Shown: in pieces, positions 1-29,703 of the stretch
How the letters are laid out: each line of letters starts with the position of its first letter
How positions within the stretch are numbered: the stretch's first letter is position 1
Source: Amblyomma americanum
Taxonomy: Eukaryota; Arthropoda; Arachnida; Ixodida; Ixodidae
Assembly (NCBI RefSeq): GCF_052857255.1
Contig: NC_135497.1
Coordinates: 186,224,084-186,288,083, forward strand
Reading direction: 5' to 3'
DNA: 64,000 nucleotides
Position numbers and translations under genes: made by a program
Notes under the pieces: model-generated
The model's database searches: none
Told to the model about the DNA's origin: nothing
What the model saw: only the letters and a program-made list of their open reading frames with translations

Positions 1-3000
1 ATGAGCAAAGAAGGCTCATCTGTCTCTGTAGATGAGGGCTGTCAGCTGGGGACTTTGATAAAAATGATACAGGGAATAGTTTGAATGAGCACATATCTCC
101 CTGGCAGGAAATGCGCACAAAGTATCTTGTGGCATGCTTTATTCCAACAAAAACTTGTTCTGGTGACCTCTTCCATGTGCCATTAATGAATGCAATGAAG
201 GAATACCTTGTTATCTTGGCCAGGTTTTAAGGCAAGTGTGACACATTACTTTTGAGATGTTGGGGTTGTTCTAATTCATGCACAAAATGAAGATGCCCCA
301 TGCTTCACTTATCTACTTTGCTGTGCCTTGCCATCCTGTTGTATTAATTTTTGCATTGTTGTAAGTTGTGCAGACAAAGATGGCACAAAAAAAAAAAAAT
401 TGGACACGGACAAAGGGCAAACTATCAATTGTATTTTCAAAAAGGAACAGTGGTACAGTCATGGAGAAATGTTTATGGGATGCAGATCTGTAGAAAAATA
501 TTTATTTTTGAGCTGTTTCTCTATCCACTCAGCTTGCATCAGTGCCATCAGATGGAGCACGTATGTTGCCTCATGCTTCCAAGCTTTTTGTTGAACTAGT
601 TTGCCTGATCGTGCAGAAATGTTTTTTGCAAACCTGCATCCCATAAGCTTTTGTCTATAAATGTACATGTATAGATGTCAGGCACACATTTTTTTTTTGT
701 TGGCTTTCTTGTCACTTGCCACGTGCTCTATAGAGCCCAGCTCCGTGGCTTTGTTAAATTCATTTTTTTTATGTTGTTAGTGAAGGAGGGAATTTGTTGT
801 ATGATAAGATGAAAAAAGCTTCCCGGATTCCTCTGTTGACTCTGCTTCCTGAGGGAGCCAGAGTAACTGTGCTACCAAAGTAGATTGCATGTGCATTCCT
901 TTTAGTGCAGTGCAAAATTTTTTTGTTGGATCTTTATTCTAGTACATGTGTCTTCCATTAGTGCAGTGTCTGGTTTGCAACAAATGTATTAGCACTTCCT
1001 CACTATCACTGCTAGAAAAATAAATAGAATTTATCAAAGCCACCCAGCTGGTCTTCACATGGCAAATGGCTATGGAATTAATAAATAAACAAAAAGTGTG
1101 CTGGATTTTTATATACGTACCATACTTTTTTCTAAATATATAGTAGGCACTTCGCAATTTGACCATGTCCTGTCTCCCTTTTTTCCGGCCCATGTCAACG
1201 CACTGCAACAGTGCAAAATGAAAGGAAACGAGCTAGCACAATTTGTTGCCTTATCCAGTTCCAGAAGGCAAATATTTTGTCATGTTTGTTCAGAACTGCT
1301 GTAATAAATAAGCAGCATTGGTTAATTTACCTGGAGGATTTTTTTTACTGGTTATCTTGCAACACTGGTTCCACTAAATCCCTTGGTGGAGCCATGAGTG
1401 TGCAGTGCTGATTCAAGCAGTTCAAGTGCAGCTTGCCACTAGCACTCTGTGAGTGCTTCAAAAAAATTTTGGCAGAGACACTCAATACTGCTTACGTGTG
1501 AGAATGCATCAACTTGTTCTCTTTAAAGTGCAATTTTACTTACATCCTGGGGCCTAAAATCGCAGTTGTACAAGTGCTTGAGAGTTGCATGAACACACAG
1601 GCTGTGCATGGCCAGAATACAAAGCTACTGTTGTGTGATGTGCACTTGCAGTTGTTAGTTTTTTCCATGGGAGGAAAAAACAAACCAGGAGAGAAAAAAA
1701 CAGCTTGTATGAGTTGTATTTTATTCTTTGTCATGTGAAATGATCTCTTAAAATAATTTAGCAATTAATCTCCTTTTATAATCAGGACCTACACCAAAAA
1801 TAAAACCATGTGCCTTTCCTTGGCTTCAGTGACTTATGGCTTTTTTTGAAACATGTAAAATAGACATAAATACAGAATGTTTCATGCAACATGAGACAAG
1901 CATTTACAATGCCTGCTACTTGGTTCAGTCAGCATTGTTAGAAGTTGGCCAAAGAAAATTATTTTTAATTTGTGTTATTTTATTCATTTTCATTATTAAT
2001 CAACCAGCATTTGAACTCTTAGAGATACATGGAAGGTTTTTCAATAAGTTGTAAGAACTGGCAAATTGAGAACTTTGGATGATGGTAGCTCTATTGCAGA
2101 AGTGTCTGCCATGATGTGATCAAATTAGAAATGTTGCTGCAGGGGTACCTGTTTCATGACATCTGCCTGACAGTATTGCCCTGCTTGCCTAAGTTCACGC
2201 AGCCATCTTCTCTGCCACTGCACATGAATGGCCACAACCGTCTGCTGCTCTGTAGCTTTGCATGGAAGGAACATTCACAATGGTCTTGTTTTTATGTGTT
2301 ACAAATTTCTTATTGAAATACATCCTTATGGGTTTTCAACTGCCTTAATCATTGCAGAATAATTAATTAAACTTCTTTAACAGAAGGTATACTTGTTTGC
2401 TAAAGGTCACCATCAACAATATGGTGGATGGTGGTCCCAAGTGGATCGTGTCGCTTGCAATTGTATTTTGGGCTTGCAAATTGTTGGTTTTTGCAGTTTA
2501 AATTTTCTGAAGTTTTTTTTATGCTTTCAAATGCTACTGCCATTTTTGGTGCTTGTATAACATTGTGATTTTACATTGCATTGCTTTAAAATGTGCATTA
2601 AGATAGCAATGCACTGGACTTTAGTTCAGTACATCACTTAGGTTTCATAGTGGCTACTGCTTTTGTAGAACTAAGTTTACGCGAGTAGAGAAATATGACT
2701 AACATGACAATGCAAGTGTTATATTGCATGAAGTTGACATGCAAGTGATTTACTGGCTTTAGTGTTTGTATTTAATCCAGCAGGTGGCCACAAGGGAACG
2801 TGCAAAATGCTTGTCTATAGAGGTTTTGGTGTACATTAAACAACTCCAGCAGGTCAAAATAAATCGGGTAACTGCACTCTAGTGTGCTTCATAGCAAACC
2901 GTGCAGCTTTGGCACATAAAAATATTTGTTTAAATTAGTTGCATTAAAAAATACAATTAATGTATGGCCATGCTGCAGGCATTGTTTTACTGCAAAGAAG

Positions 3001-3149
3001 CAGGCAGTTCTATATTTGATCAATTTATTTAAGGCCATATGCCTGTCAACATTTGTTTTTAAGTACCAGCGTACCACTCCAGAGTTATGCACTTAATTTC
3101 TGAGTCTAATTAACAGTCTGATGTTAATTATGTCTGCATTTTTTTGCAG
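1..3149. other. GMPR upstream intron, AT-rich, no exon recognised
   Basis: The stretch is AT-rich with homopolymer T and A runs and scattered short open frames that resemble no family I know. I looked for residues 1-69 of GMP reductase (a KRSTL/RSEVDL-type segment and an ANMDTVGTFEMA-type segment) and saw neither. It therefore reads as intron of GMPR. No transposon termini were recognised. Confidence 0.6.
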
Positions 3150-19457
<16,308 letters not shown>

Positions 19458-19942
19458 CCATGTATGCACAATGTTGTTCAGATGGCAAATGTTGCCATTA
19501 TTGCAGGTTGTGGCCCTGTGCCTGATTTTATGGGATTTAAGGACAAGGGCAGAATCTAATGCAGAAGTTTTGGAGAATAACAGAAAGAAAGCATTTGTTC
19601 CTTTTTATGGCATTGCACTTTGCTGTAATAGACATTGTGGCAGTTTGGAAAGGCTTTGAAAAGCTCCTACTAGCAGCCTTGCAAGCTTCTACTGAGCTCA
19701 AGTATAGGTGCATGTTTGGAATTGCCTGTGAAGAAAAAAAGAAAGACACTAAAGTGGAAGCATTTTTGCTTGCATTACTGTGGTTGTACTAAGAATTCTT
19801 ACTTTTGAATTGGAAACTAACTTGAAAAACTCAATTCAGAGCAGAGAAAAAAGGACAATGAACAGTGCAGTCAGCTTATAGTGATTATGCTTCTAACAGT
19901 ATATCACTAATGATCACTGTTTTTAGTGACATCAAGTTTTGT

Positions 19943-20280
19943 GAATAATAATAATATAACAGTGTGTAACAAAACAGGACAAAAGGAGGAGGAACACAGA
20001 ACGACATGAGCGCTAACTGTCAAGTGTTTATTCCTTGCCGTTGCTACATATAAATACATGAACCACAGCATGAAATGGGAAAGAGCGATCAGGTCAGCTT
20101 ATACAAGCTATACAACTCAGCCTTTCGCTGGTTGCCAATGAGCCTTTCGCTGGTTGCCATTGATTTAGATAAGTGAGCTCTTTTGCTCACAAGAAATAAA
20201 CAGTTGACAGTTAGCGCTCGTGTCGTTCTGTGTTCCTCCTCCTTTTGTCCTGTTTTGTTACGCGCTGCTCTATTATTATG
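19943..20280. repeat. Foldback element with ~80-bp inverted arms
   Basis: The left arm (from AATAATAATATAACAG through GTAACAAAACAGGACAAAAG to CAAGTGTTTATT) is matched by the reverse complement of 20195-20280 with few mismatches. The loop has a 21-bp direct duplication (AGCCTTTCGCTGGTTGCCA). Elements of this shape are non-autonomous. It is within ~500 bp of the GMPR stop codon and could lie in the 3' UTR. Confidence 0.85.
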
Positions 20281-20989
20281 GATTACCAACTCGCCCAACA
20301 AGCAACACTTCAAGTTTCGTTAGCAAAAGTAGCCTGAAGGTAACAATGTGACTATTGTTCGAGTATTGGAAATGTAATAGTCAAGCGCTGCCTTTCTAGA
20401 TGCAGTTATCAGAGAGTATGACAAGTGAAATTTTCCCATGTGAATGGTGTTTTGCACAACTTGCATCACTTGGTAGAGTACTATTGTGATAAGCGTGGCA
20501 GTGACAGTGGTTCAGCGTCCACTCCATTGAATGTTCTAAGTGCATTGCTGTTGATGAAGTTGCTGATCAGTTCATGATGTTCGAGTGACTAATGCACATC
20601 GAGTGTAGGCAGCAACTGGGTGCATCGAGTGCTGCAATTATCTGGCTTGACCTCTGAGTGTCATTTTTAGGCATTGAGTTAAATGTGTATACTATTCTTA
20701 GCTACATTTGAAAGATGAATTAATTGGTTTTTCACTTGCCAATACCTCCTGTGTGGTGCTGGGGAGGAATGATCATGTAGATGCTAGCTGTAAGTCCTGC
20801 TTACATGAACCTGACGGTAGTGTGCTGTCAAGTTGGGCCTCAAGCCAAGTAAGGTCATTTGCGTGTAGCGAGTGCGCAATTATATCAACTAGCATACTAG
20901 CTAGCCAAACCAATCAGAATGGGTATCCAAGATTGGAGCAAGCTGCTGCAGTCCTGAAGGTGTGCCAGCACAAGTAAACTGTATGCTGT

Positions 20990-21186
20990 TTCTGCTCTCA
21001 CCTCCCGCTGATCCAGATCCCCTGTGCAAATGGGCGTAGCGTGAGACACGAGAACCATTTCAATGGCCATTGAGATTTGCCGTGTAGCAGCGACACAACT
21101 CCTTCGAGTTCGATGGTGATTGAGAATCTCGAAGACCCTCGACTCGATCGGCATTGAAACTGGCCGTGTGACAGGGGTATAAGACA
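20990..21186 (+). repeat. Fragment of the 40.2-41.0 kb inverted-repeat element
   Basis: It ends CGGCATTGAAACTGGCCGTG then TGACAGGGGTATAAGAC, matching the terminus (reverse) of the nested element at 40172-41027 (AATACCCCTGTCACATGGGC). Internal CAATGGCCATTGAGATTTGC also matches that element. Confidence 0.65.
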
Positions 21187-21449
21187 ATATCCATGGGACT
21201 GGGCTGTCGTAAAAACAATTGGCTGATGCAGCACCTCGCCGAGATCGCACAATTGAGATGTGGCAGTGTTCATTTGGAAGAACAGTGTTTCCTGGCTTTG
21301 TGGATATTGTTATTAGTGGACTGCACTGTAGTAGAGAAAAATACCTTGATGATGATACTGAGCCCTTCATGCTTTAATAAGTGTGCTCTGAATGGGTTTA
21401 TTCTATCTATGGTCAGCCTACATATAAATTGAGCTGCATACTGATAACT

Positions 21450-24400
21450 AATGTGGCTGAGTGATACTTTCAAGGAATTTTGTTCCTTTGTTGACAAGTT
21501 TCATGTTATATTTTAACGGTATGAAGATTAAGTGCTACTTGGTGGTCTGGAATTTAAATATTTAACCTTTGTAGTTGTGGATGAAATTAAGAGTGGAGGC
21601 CACTGCAGTTTCATCATGAATTTCTTTAATGCAGCCGTGAACACAAATTGAAATCAATATAGGTTTACAGGTTGTCTTTAAATGGCATCAGATGTGCCTG
21701 TTTAGTCAAAAACTATACAGCCTTTGTTGTAAGAAAACGGCACAAACACTGCAGCGATGAGCTGCTCACCCACCTTGTGCTCCTGCACTTTTTCCTTTCT
21801 TGTGGAGGCTGAGAAATGCTTCACCCATTGGAAAAGAAAGCTAAGGAGGGAATTGCTTTTTGTGCAGAGCCAGAGGAGCATGCAAGTTTCTTATACCTGT
21901 GTCACGCAGGCAAATTTAATGCTGTTAAGTGCTTACTGCCTTAAATTTTAATGACATTAGCCTTACTGCCATTCGCAACGTACTGAGTTCGCCACAACTC
22001 GTTTAATTGAGCAGTGCGTGCTCACGTCCCCATTCCACACACAGAAAAGCATGCAACTTTGTCAGTAATAACTTACTAACCAGTAGTAAATGGTTAATTC
22101 ATAAATTTCAGTCAGGTGATGCATCTAGACTGCATTTTCGATGTGAAGGGCGCCATTTTTGCTGGCACTTCTGACAGATAATCTCGGCTTGTGTGCTAAC
22201 ATGCGAGTTTATGGCTAGTTTTTTCGATTTGTCAAGCAAGAATAGAGGTATTCTCTGCAAAATCATTTTTATATTGCACTTAAACAACATTTCAGAGATA
22301 TTGTTCTTATTATCACTGCTTTTGTTCAGGTAAAATTTTTGACTGCCTTGCAAGCGTTACAGTCATCGTCACTTTCATATAATGGCATTAAATGTGGACG
22401 TGTAGCAATAACTCCTAAAATAATGGCATTAACAAACTTAAGACTTTAAGCATTTACTGCCATTTCTAGTGCGCATGTGGCATGGGTATTATACGTGGTC
22501 AATTGATCCAGACATCCAAAGTGCTGTCCTGTTATCTGCAAATTTTAGCACAAAGCATTTGAAAATGTTTGCTAATGTGCCTCTCTTTGTGCATAAAAAA
22601 TAGTTCTGTGTGTTGGCTGCTGCTTTTCAAGAAGCAGTGTTGTAAGGAAAACACGCTTGTTAAAAGACCTTTTACATAAGATTCCAAAATTGAGAAATCT
22701 ACATGATTTCACTCTCAGTATTAATATTGAACAGTGTGTTCTAATTTGATTAGAAGGTTGTGGTTGACCATCCCAAAAGTGCAGCATTTTGCAACATGGA
22801 CATGAACACACTAAAACAGGACTCTATCATATCTGTGAGCTTCTGTGATGATCATTGAAGCTGTGTGCCGTGCGAGATTGACATGCTCCTAGCAGCTCTA
22901 AAGCACTAGCGTATCAGAGGTTAGTGGACATATTTGTTCACCGCATGTTTTGGCGTTGAAGTGCAGTGAATTCATGGTGAATTCTATACTTTCATAGTTG
23001 AAACTGAAATTCATGATAATAAATTGTTAACGAGTTTTCAGTGCAACAGAGAAGGCAGGGTTGCATACTATGATTTTTTAATGAGAGGTCCCGATTCAGA
23101 AAGATATTTTCAAAGCACTCTTTAGCTAGTTTAGAAAGCAGATGACAGTGCTCGTCCAGTCTTGAGAAAGCAGATATTGAAAATTATCAGTTTCCTGTGG
23201 AAATGAAGGGTGCATAGTATGCAGTGTTACATAACTGATGTAGCATTTAGCTAGTCATTTTATACGTCTTTTTAGAGCCAGCAGACTTGAAAGTGGTGTG
23301 CCACGACTTCAGGAAGGAATTTTTCATTGAAGTATGCTCTGGTATGTTTTGTGCAACTCGCACTGTGGCCAGAATTCAGTACACGGTTAACCGTTTTGAG
23401 TGATCATTAATGACCCAGAGCTTGTTTCAAGCCTTTTCTTTGCCTCTGCTAAATGAAGGAGTATGTTATTGATGTTGTTTGTGTACTACACCTGACCATC
23501 TGTCACAAAAATTGGTGAGTACTACTTCTTAAAGAAATCTGACCACTCCCTGGACCGTTTGGTGAGGCCTGTGTTTGTGGCATGGTGTATACGGTTTCAT
23601 AATTTTCCTGTGCATAGCATGGCAGTGATATTAGTGCCATGTTCTTTTTATATGAGAGTACACATCCAAGCCTAGAGATCATATAAATGAATTAGGTGGA
23701 TGCAGAAGTATATGCAAGCCCCTCACTCAGCCTGCATAGTTTCAGGATCTCTGGCCGCGCTCTGCTGGTGCGATTGTTGTGCTTTATTACGTTTATGTTG
23801 TAAAGGGTGATTGATGTGGGCAGAGTACTACACGGTATACAGGAATAGAAGGTAAAGAGAATTATTTGTTATTGCTGATGTGACTGTGTTTCAAATTCTA
23901 ATGAATTACATTCATGAGGCAGTCGTACATTTCAGTGCACAATTCATATTGTAACACATGCCTAGTGATGGTATACTGCATTTGTTCTAAACTGATGTCT
24001 TGCAGGTATTGCAGTTGACTTTCTAGACCTTTTCAACCTGATAGCCAACATACCGTTGGCTGATCTGCGTTTTGCACCTGGTGCTATCAGTCCATAGCGC
24101 CTGCGGCGGGGGGGCGCACATCGGGTTAGTGAAGAATGAGCACTGTTGGTAGTGCCAGGTAGAAAAAGCTGTCCAGCAAGCAGTATGGCAGCAGTGAGAT
24201 TGGAAAAGTATATTGAAAAGTGAGAAATCAGTACCCTTGGTAGTGCCTTTCTGCAATCTTTGAGTTGTGTCTAGCAAATGCTGTGGAAGGTTCTGAATGT
24301 TTTCTGCCAGCTGTTGCTTCAGCAAGGGTATGAAAAGCTCAGCTGGACAAACTTGCCATTTTGCACCACTTACTGCTGCATCAAATCGGAGCTCCTTTAC

Positions 24401-25050
24401 TCTGAATTTTCATTTAGATATACATTGTGTTCCCACTTAAGTTATGTGTTTGGACAGCTGTGATTTTAGTGCTACTGCTGGAAAACTTTACATATACATA
24501 CTTAGCCACATACTTTAAAGCTCTTATGTGTGTTTACATCCCAAGTTATTTGACAGGCGAATCTCATGCATTGGCTAAGAGTCTGACAATGCAAGTTTTT
24601 GCTGCTGTTAGAACACAGCAAAGCACATTAAAGTTTGCAAGCAGTTCGCTGGTCTTACGTTAAGTGAAGATGAACAACTTGACAGCTGTCATTCTTTTAA
24701 GGTTTTCTAGTCCTGTGAATTTATCCTAGCAGGCACTCTCTGTTAGCTTTGTTGGTAACACTGTTACAATTCTGGAACTGTTTGCATTGGGTCTTCTAGA
24801 AAGCAGCCTGTGGTTCATGCCAGAACAAAATTTTGTAACAAAATTTGTAACAAAATATTGGCAGGCATGTGGAATTGTCTTATCAATCTTTCTATGCTGG
24901 AAATTCTTTTAAAATGTTGCCATAGTTATGTTTTGCAATGATGCTTCCATACTGCACCATTGGCAAGAGTTAGAAGAACTAGTCAGAATTTAGTCCTCCT
25001 CCTAGCACGCTTTTGTTTGGGGGAGGCAGAAGGAAGGTTTCTTTTAACCG
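21450..25050. other. Unique AT-rich intergenic DNA
   Basis: Only short frames with no family resemblance are seen, and no transposon termini, SINE boxes or convincing exons. AATAAA at about 23018 is one possible distal GMPR polyadenylation signal. Confidence 0.5.
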
Positions 25051-25058
25051 TGCTTAAA

Positions 25059-25411
25059 GTCACTCTGAAGTCTGCTTTAAAGGGCTTTCTTGTGACTAGT
25101 CATTTTGATTATTAATTTGTTGTTGCCTGATCTGATTCAATTCAGCAAGTGATCTGATTTACTATTTTAGTGTACACCCAGTACGTTTTGTACTTACTTT
25201 TGAGGCTGGATGTTTTAATACAGGAAGGTATTGAATGGTTTCTCAAGTTTCTTGTTAGTGTATAAGGAGCAACAGTCACGTCGGAAGTCTATTTTTAATA
25301 GACCCCTTGTGACTAGTCACTTTATAGTACTTTGATTTGTTGCTACCAAGTATGGTTAATTGCAGCAAGTGATCTGTGTTACTATTTTGATGTTTACCTG
25401 CACATGTTGTA
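25059..25411 (+). repeat. Imperfect direct repeat, period ~216 bp
   Basis: Units at 25059-25195 and 25275-25411 share GTCAC..GAAGTCT, CTTGTGACTAGTCA, TTTGTTG(T/C)T, GCAAGTGATCTG and TGTACT at matching positions with frequent substitutions between them. Confidence 0.7.
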
Positions 25412-25560
25412 CTGTTTTACAATTATTAAAACTATTCTTTTCTTCAACTCAATACTGGCGTGTTCTTCCCAGATTTAATTGAAAATTGGACTATTGAACA
25501 TTTTCTTTTTTGCCCACATTCCCACAGCGCATGCTTCACTGTGCAAGCTATTGGGATTTT

Positions 25561-25648
25561 CAGCTTTACAGTGTTGGACTCAAGGCTTGATACTTGACTT
25601 TCTAGAAAAGTCAAGTATCAATCCTTCAGTCTAACACTGTAAAGCTGA
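25561..25648. repeat. 88-bp near-perfect palindrome
   Basis: The arm CAGCTTTACAGTGTTGGACT continues to GATACTTGACTTTCTAG and is mirrored by the following bases with about three mismatches over ~42 positions. There is almost no loop. Such a sequence would form a long hairpin or cruciform. Confidence 0.9.
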
Positions 25649-26344
25649 GAAGCTGGAAACAAGTAGCCTAAATTCTCGTGCACCTCAGCTTCAGCGATGT
25701 ATCGTGAACGGTCTGAACAGCCTACGGACAGCCTGCAAAAGTTTGCAGGTATACAAATGTGATAAACACAGAGCAAGCTTAATTGCTTTCTTAATGCCAC
25801 TATCACTTTAACATCACACTGCTTTACACACAAGAATTTTTGTTGTATGTGCATGTACCTACCATGGCCTGTGTCTTGTGTATTAAACAAGAAATGATTT
25901 CCTGTGAAAAATTTCTCTTCTAACCAGTGTACATGCTACAGCCATTTTAGTAACGAGTAAAAGAAGAAAAAAAAAATGCTACCTAACGCCACTCCGCTCC
26001 ACTTCCTTTCCAAATGTCTCGACACTGCCTTTTAAGGCAGTTTTCCTTTGGAACCCATAATAACATTAAAAAAAATTGTGCACCTGCAACACCAGTAAGA
26101 AAATTGCACCTTCTTGCAGGTTCCCTTTTTAGTTTTTCGTGGATGCTAAATTATGCAAATATTTGTATGTTTTTAACATGTTCCTCTTATTTAATAACTT
26201 TACTAAATTGTGTAGTAAAAAAAAAAATTGATGATAGCCTAGCTGTTAGGCCAGGATATACGTAGCGAAAGTGCAGTGACATCTGGTTCAGAAGAGTTAA
26301 TATATGAAAAGTGTGCATTCACTACATGTGCCTTTATTCACAGT

Positions 26345-26446
26345 TAAACCTTGAGCCATCGAGGCGGAATGGTAGCGTCTCCGCCTCAAACGCCAAAGGC
26401 CGCGTTTCGATTCCCAACCTCCACACGGTTTTTTTTTTTTTTTATT
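26345..26446 (+). repeat. tRNA-like SINE head (family 4)
   Basis: GAGGCGGAATGGTAGCGTCT (A-box region) and GCGTTTCGATTCCC (B-box region) are spaced as in a tRNA, followed by a T run of about 17. The acceptor stem does not pair convincingly, so it reads as a SINE head rather than a working tRNA gene. Confidence 0.6.
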
Positions 26447-26472
26447 CAGGCGAGTGTGCAGGGCTTGGGGGT

Positions 26473-26499
26473 GGGGGGGGGGGGGGGGGGGGGGGGGGG
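26473..26499. repeat. Poly-G tract (27 G)
   Basis: Uninterrupted G run directly after a G-rich GCTTGGGGGT stretch, next to the family 4 SINE head. Confidence 0.95.
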
Positions 26500-27204
26500 T
26501 CACATGGTGCGGTTTCCAGAGGATGTGCAGACCAGCGAGGCACGCCAGCTGTGCGCCGTGTGACGTCACTACTTGCGATCATGCGTAGCACGGCTCTCCA
26601 GGAGCCACGCGAAACTGCTCAACCTCTGCCAGTGTAGTTACTCCATTTCCCACGAGTCATTTCAGCACAAGGCTTTACCGTAGGTTTCACAAAGACCAAT
26701 GGATTTAAAATTGTGTGTGGGGGGAGCCTGCAGAGCTAGACGATTGGTACATTGGACAACACAACTGGACATCGGGATGGCGGTGCACACTACATGGCCG
26801 CAGTCGTGAAAATCTCCACCCCCATCCCACACTGCTATAGTTCTACATTTTTATTCCCTTCATAGCCAATCAACCAGCCTAAGAGATTAATGGTTACTTG
26901 TTCTTGGGCATGGCACCAGGATATCTGTAGTGTGGGTGCGAAGAGGTGGACACGCAGGAGAATGAAGTTTTTGAGTAGGCATTAAGGCTGGTTTTGATCC
27001 TCGTGAAAATTTAGAAAGCCTGCAATATGCAGCAGCCAGAGTTTCACTTATTTCCCTACCAGCAATAGAGCTTAATGCAGGCTGCTTTGTCAGCAAATGT
27101 TCCCATCCTCACCACAAAGGAAGTGTTTAGCATATTAATTATTCGGGTGTCCAAGCAAATTTGTGGTGGTGGCCACCACCCTTCTGACCTTGGCACAGTC
27201 GGTG

Positions 27205-27310
27205 CTTGTACTCTGCATTACATGCCCTGCCCAAGTCGAGATTTTGAAATGTCGTCTAGAATATCATCAGTCACGTTTGCCATCTCTCTCATCTGCCTCG
27301 CTCTTGAAGG
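27205..27310 (-). mobile_element. Probable RTE LINE 3' fragment, antisense
   Basis: CATTACATGCCCTGCCCAAG reads, on the minus strand, as the WAGHV region of RTE, followed by a decayed VNDILVEI-like part. It is short and divergent. Confidence 0.45.
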
Positions 27311-28564
27311 GTCCCTGGGCCTACATCTCGCCACTTGTGCTCCCACACCGAAATGGGTTTCATACAAATTCTCGAGAAATGCCCAAAAAACAGACGATAT
27401 TTTGGGAAAAAACCCACAAAATTACTTGCGTTCAGTGTGGAGTATGTGCACCGTATGGCTTTTTTTTTGTACTGCTGCCATAGACAGAACAAGTGGTTGG
27501 AGCCCATACATGTGAAACTGATGGTGTTCGGCACAAGTGCGGTGGCAGACTCACCAGTGGGTCGGCTCTGACACTTCTCTTATATGCTCAAGTATATTTT
27601 TAATCCAACTTTAACTGCACTTTTCTTAATCCCCTATATTCATAATGAAATTCAAGGTCAATGGACTTGCTAAAGCTCTGCTTCAGCAGTGCATAATTTT
27701 TCACATTACCTTATTTCTAAATTCTGCTCCAAGAGTGCTGCATTGCATGCTTTAATACATATATGCCCCACAACATCCTCTATAAAGAATTATTTTTTAA
27801 CAGAACAGATTTTGCACCCCAGAAAGCCTGCAGTGTCCACATCAGACATTATTGCAGGGTATGGCACAGTGTTTGAAAAATGAACAGTACGAGTCACAGA
27901 TGTGTCAAAAGACCTTTAATAAACAATTCAATGTGCGCCTACAACAGACGAGTCCTAATATTAAGCCAGGAAAAGTGCTTCATACCTGAAATTACTGTTG
28001 ACACCAAGATCACCCACCTTAGGCTTTTTTTTTTTTTTTTTTGCCTGCAACCTTGCATAATGCAACAACCAAGCAGCGCTTACACACTTCGCACATGGTC
28101 TCAAAGTACACGCCCGTCTCAAGCTCTTTTATAAAGCTTAGAACTCTTGTTAAGGGTTCATTCCTGACCTTGTTCAGGTCAATGCATGGGCAAGGAAATG
28201 GCACACACAGCCTCCGCTTGGGCAACAGTAACCTGGATTTGAACATAATGTGAATACAGTGGAACCCCGATTATGCATCCCCCGTTCATGCGACAGCCTG
28301 CATTTTATGACGAATTGGTGTGGGTCCAGCGAACATTTTATAGGGATATTGCATTAAAAACCTTGATTATAAGACTGAAAAATATGCACGCCTCACTTCC
28401 ACACCTGCACGGTTCCCTTCAAGACAGCCAACGGGAACCGTCCAGAATGAGACGCTGGCAGAGCACTTTATTGGCAGATGTGATGTCAACCAAGTTGGTT
28501 TCAGATCAGAATAATGAGACAGACAACAAAATTTATAAGCTGAGTAGGAAGGTTGAGCCCCTGT

Positions 28565-28860
28565 AACGCAGCAGGTCAACCGCGCCGGATGGCCAAGAGC
28601 TTATGCACCTCGGTGACACCGTCAGCCCGTTGGACGAGCCAAGCCTGAAGGCCTGGCTCTGAGCTGCACAGCGCGGTCTCCCACAGCTCCTCGGTAGTGA
28701 TTAAGTGGAAGGGGGTGATTGGGAAAGCCTACATGATGTGGGATAGGGTAGCATGCCCACTGCAGAATCTGCAGCTGAGAGAGTATATAGAGGGTGAGAC
28801 AGATATGGGAGAGAACTGCGGGATTTGGGAAGGCATGCATTTGAAGCTGTCACCAGGATA
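28565..28860 (-). mobile_element. R1-like LINE 3' coding end
   Basis: The minus strand reads TLPHIMW-like HATLSHIMWAFP and ITTEELWETALCSSEPGL, then VQRADGVTEVHKLLAI and a stop, the zinc-knuckle and final segment of R1/I-type LINE ORF2 in arthropods. Frames switch inside, so it is dead. Confidence 0.6.
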
Positions 28861-28949
28861 GGGACCTGTTGGCTGACAGGTAGGGCTTCTACGAGTTTTG
28901 CCGCTCTGTTGTAGAGGCCTAGCGCCTGAAGCCAGGCACTGGAAGTGCT

Positions 28950-28968
28950 GGGGGGGGGGGGGGGGGGG
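28950..28968. repeat. Poly-G tract (19 G)
   Basis: Uninterrupted G run just beyond the recognised R1-like LINE fragment. Confidence 0.95.
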
Positions 28969-29244
28969 CGCGGACGAGAGTGTCTATCTTGTCTAGTTTT
29001 GTTGAAAGGGTGAGGTATGGGAGGGAGTAAATGAGGTGCCTACAGAAACATGCATGCAACGCTGCGATCGAGCGCATGGCAGCTTGGTCCGACTCCACGC
29101 GTGCGACCTGCAGCCGTCGGTGCCAGACGGAAATTGAAAATTGGTTTCTGAGGAAAAGAAATGGTGCAGTAATTCTCTCACATCTCGGTGGTGTCGAACC
29201 GAAGGGGGGAAGGTGGGAATGAAAGAGAGAAAGAGATGCGGTAG

Positions 29245-29315
29245 TGGAGGACTCTGGAATAATTTCGACCAACTGGGGATCTTTAACGTGCACCGACATC
29301 GCCTGGCCCGTTTTA
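29245..29315 (-). repeat. SINE family 2 fragment
   Basis: GGACTCTGGAATAATTTCGA, then GATCTTTAACGTGCACCGAC, match the body of the family 2 SINE (compare 46340-46410). The tRNA head and tail are missing. Confidence 0.7.
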
Positions 29316-29703
29316 GTGCGTAAGCACTAATCCGACGGGTACCAAGCACGAGCGCTCCATCCCGCACCACTGCCTGCTCATCGTCCTCTTCTACGTAGCA
29401 CAAATCCATGTTTTTTTCAGACTCGGATGTAGTTAACGTTCTGTTGTTTTTCTGCGCGTTTCACTGACGAAGGCATTAGAAAAATCAATTGTACATTCAT
29501 ACCAGCATGAAGTCATTGTACAGGTGATAACAAAATTAGATACAGCTATCATCATCGGCGGCTAGTTTCAAAGTGCTTTCCGCTGCAGCTTCAGTGCAGA
29601 GCACGCTAGGCCTAGCAACATCGAGCGAGCCAGGAGCTCACCCGGCAGGCCACACATCACCGCAGAAATCGTGCCGCAGGCGATAATCATGTTTAATTTT
29701 TAA

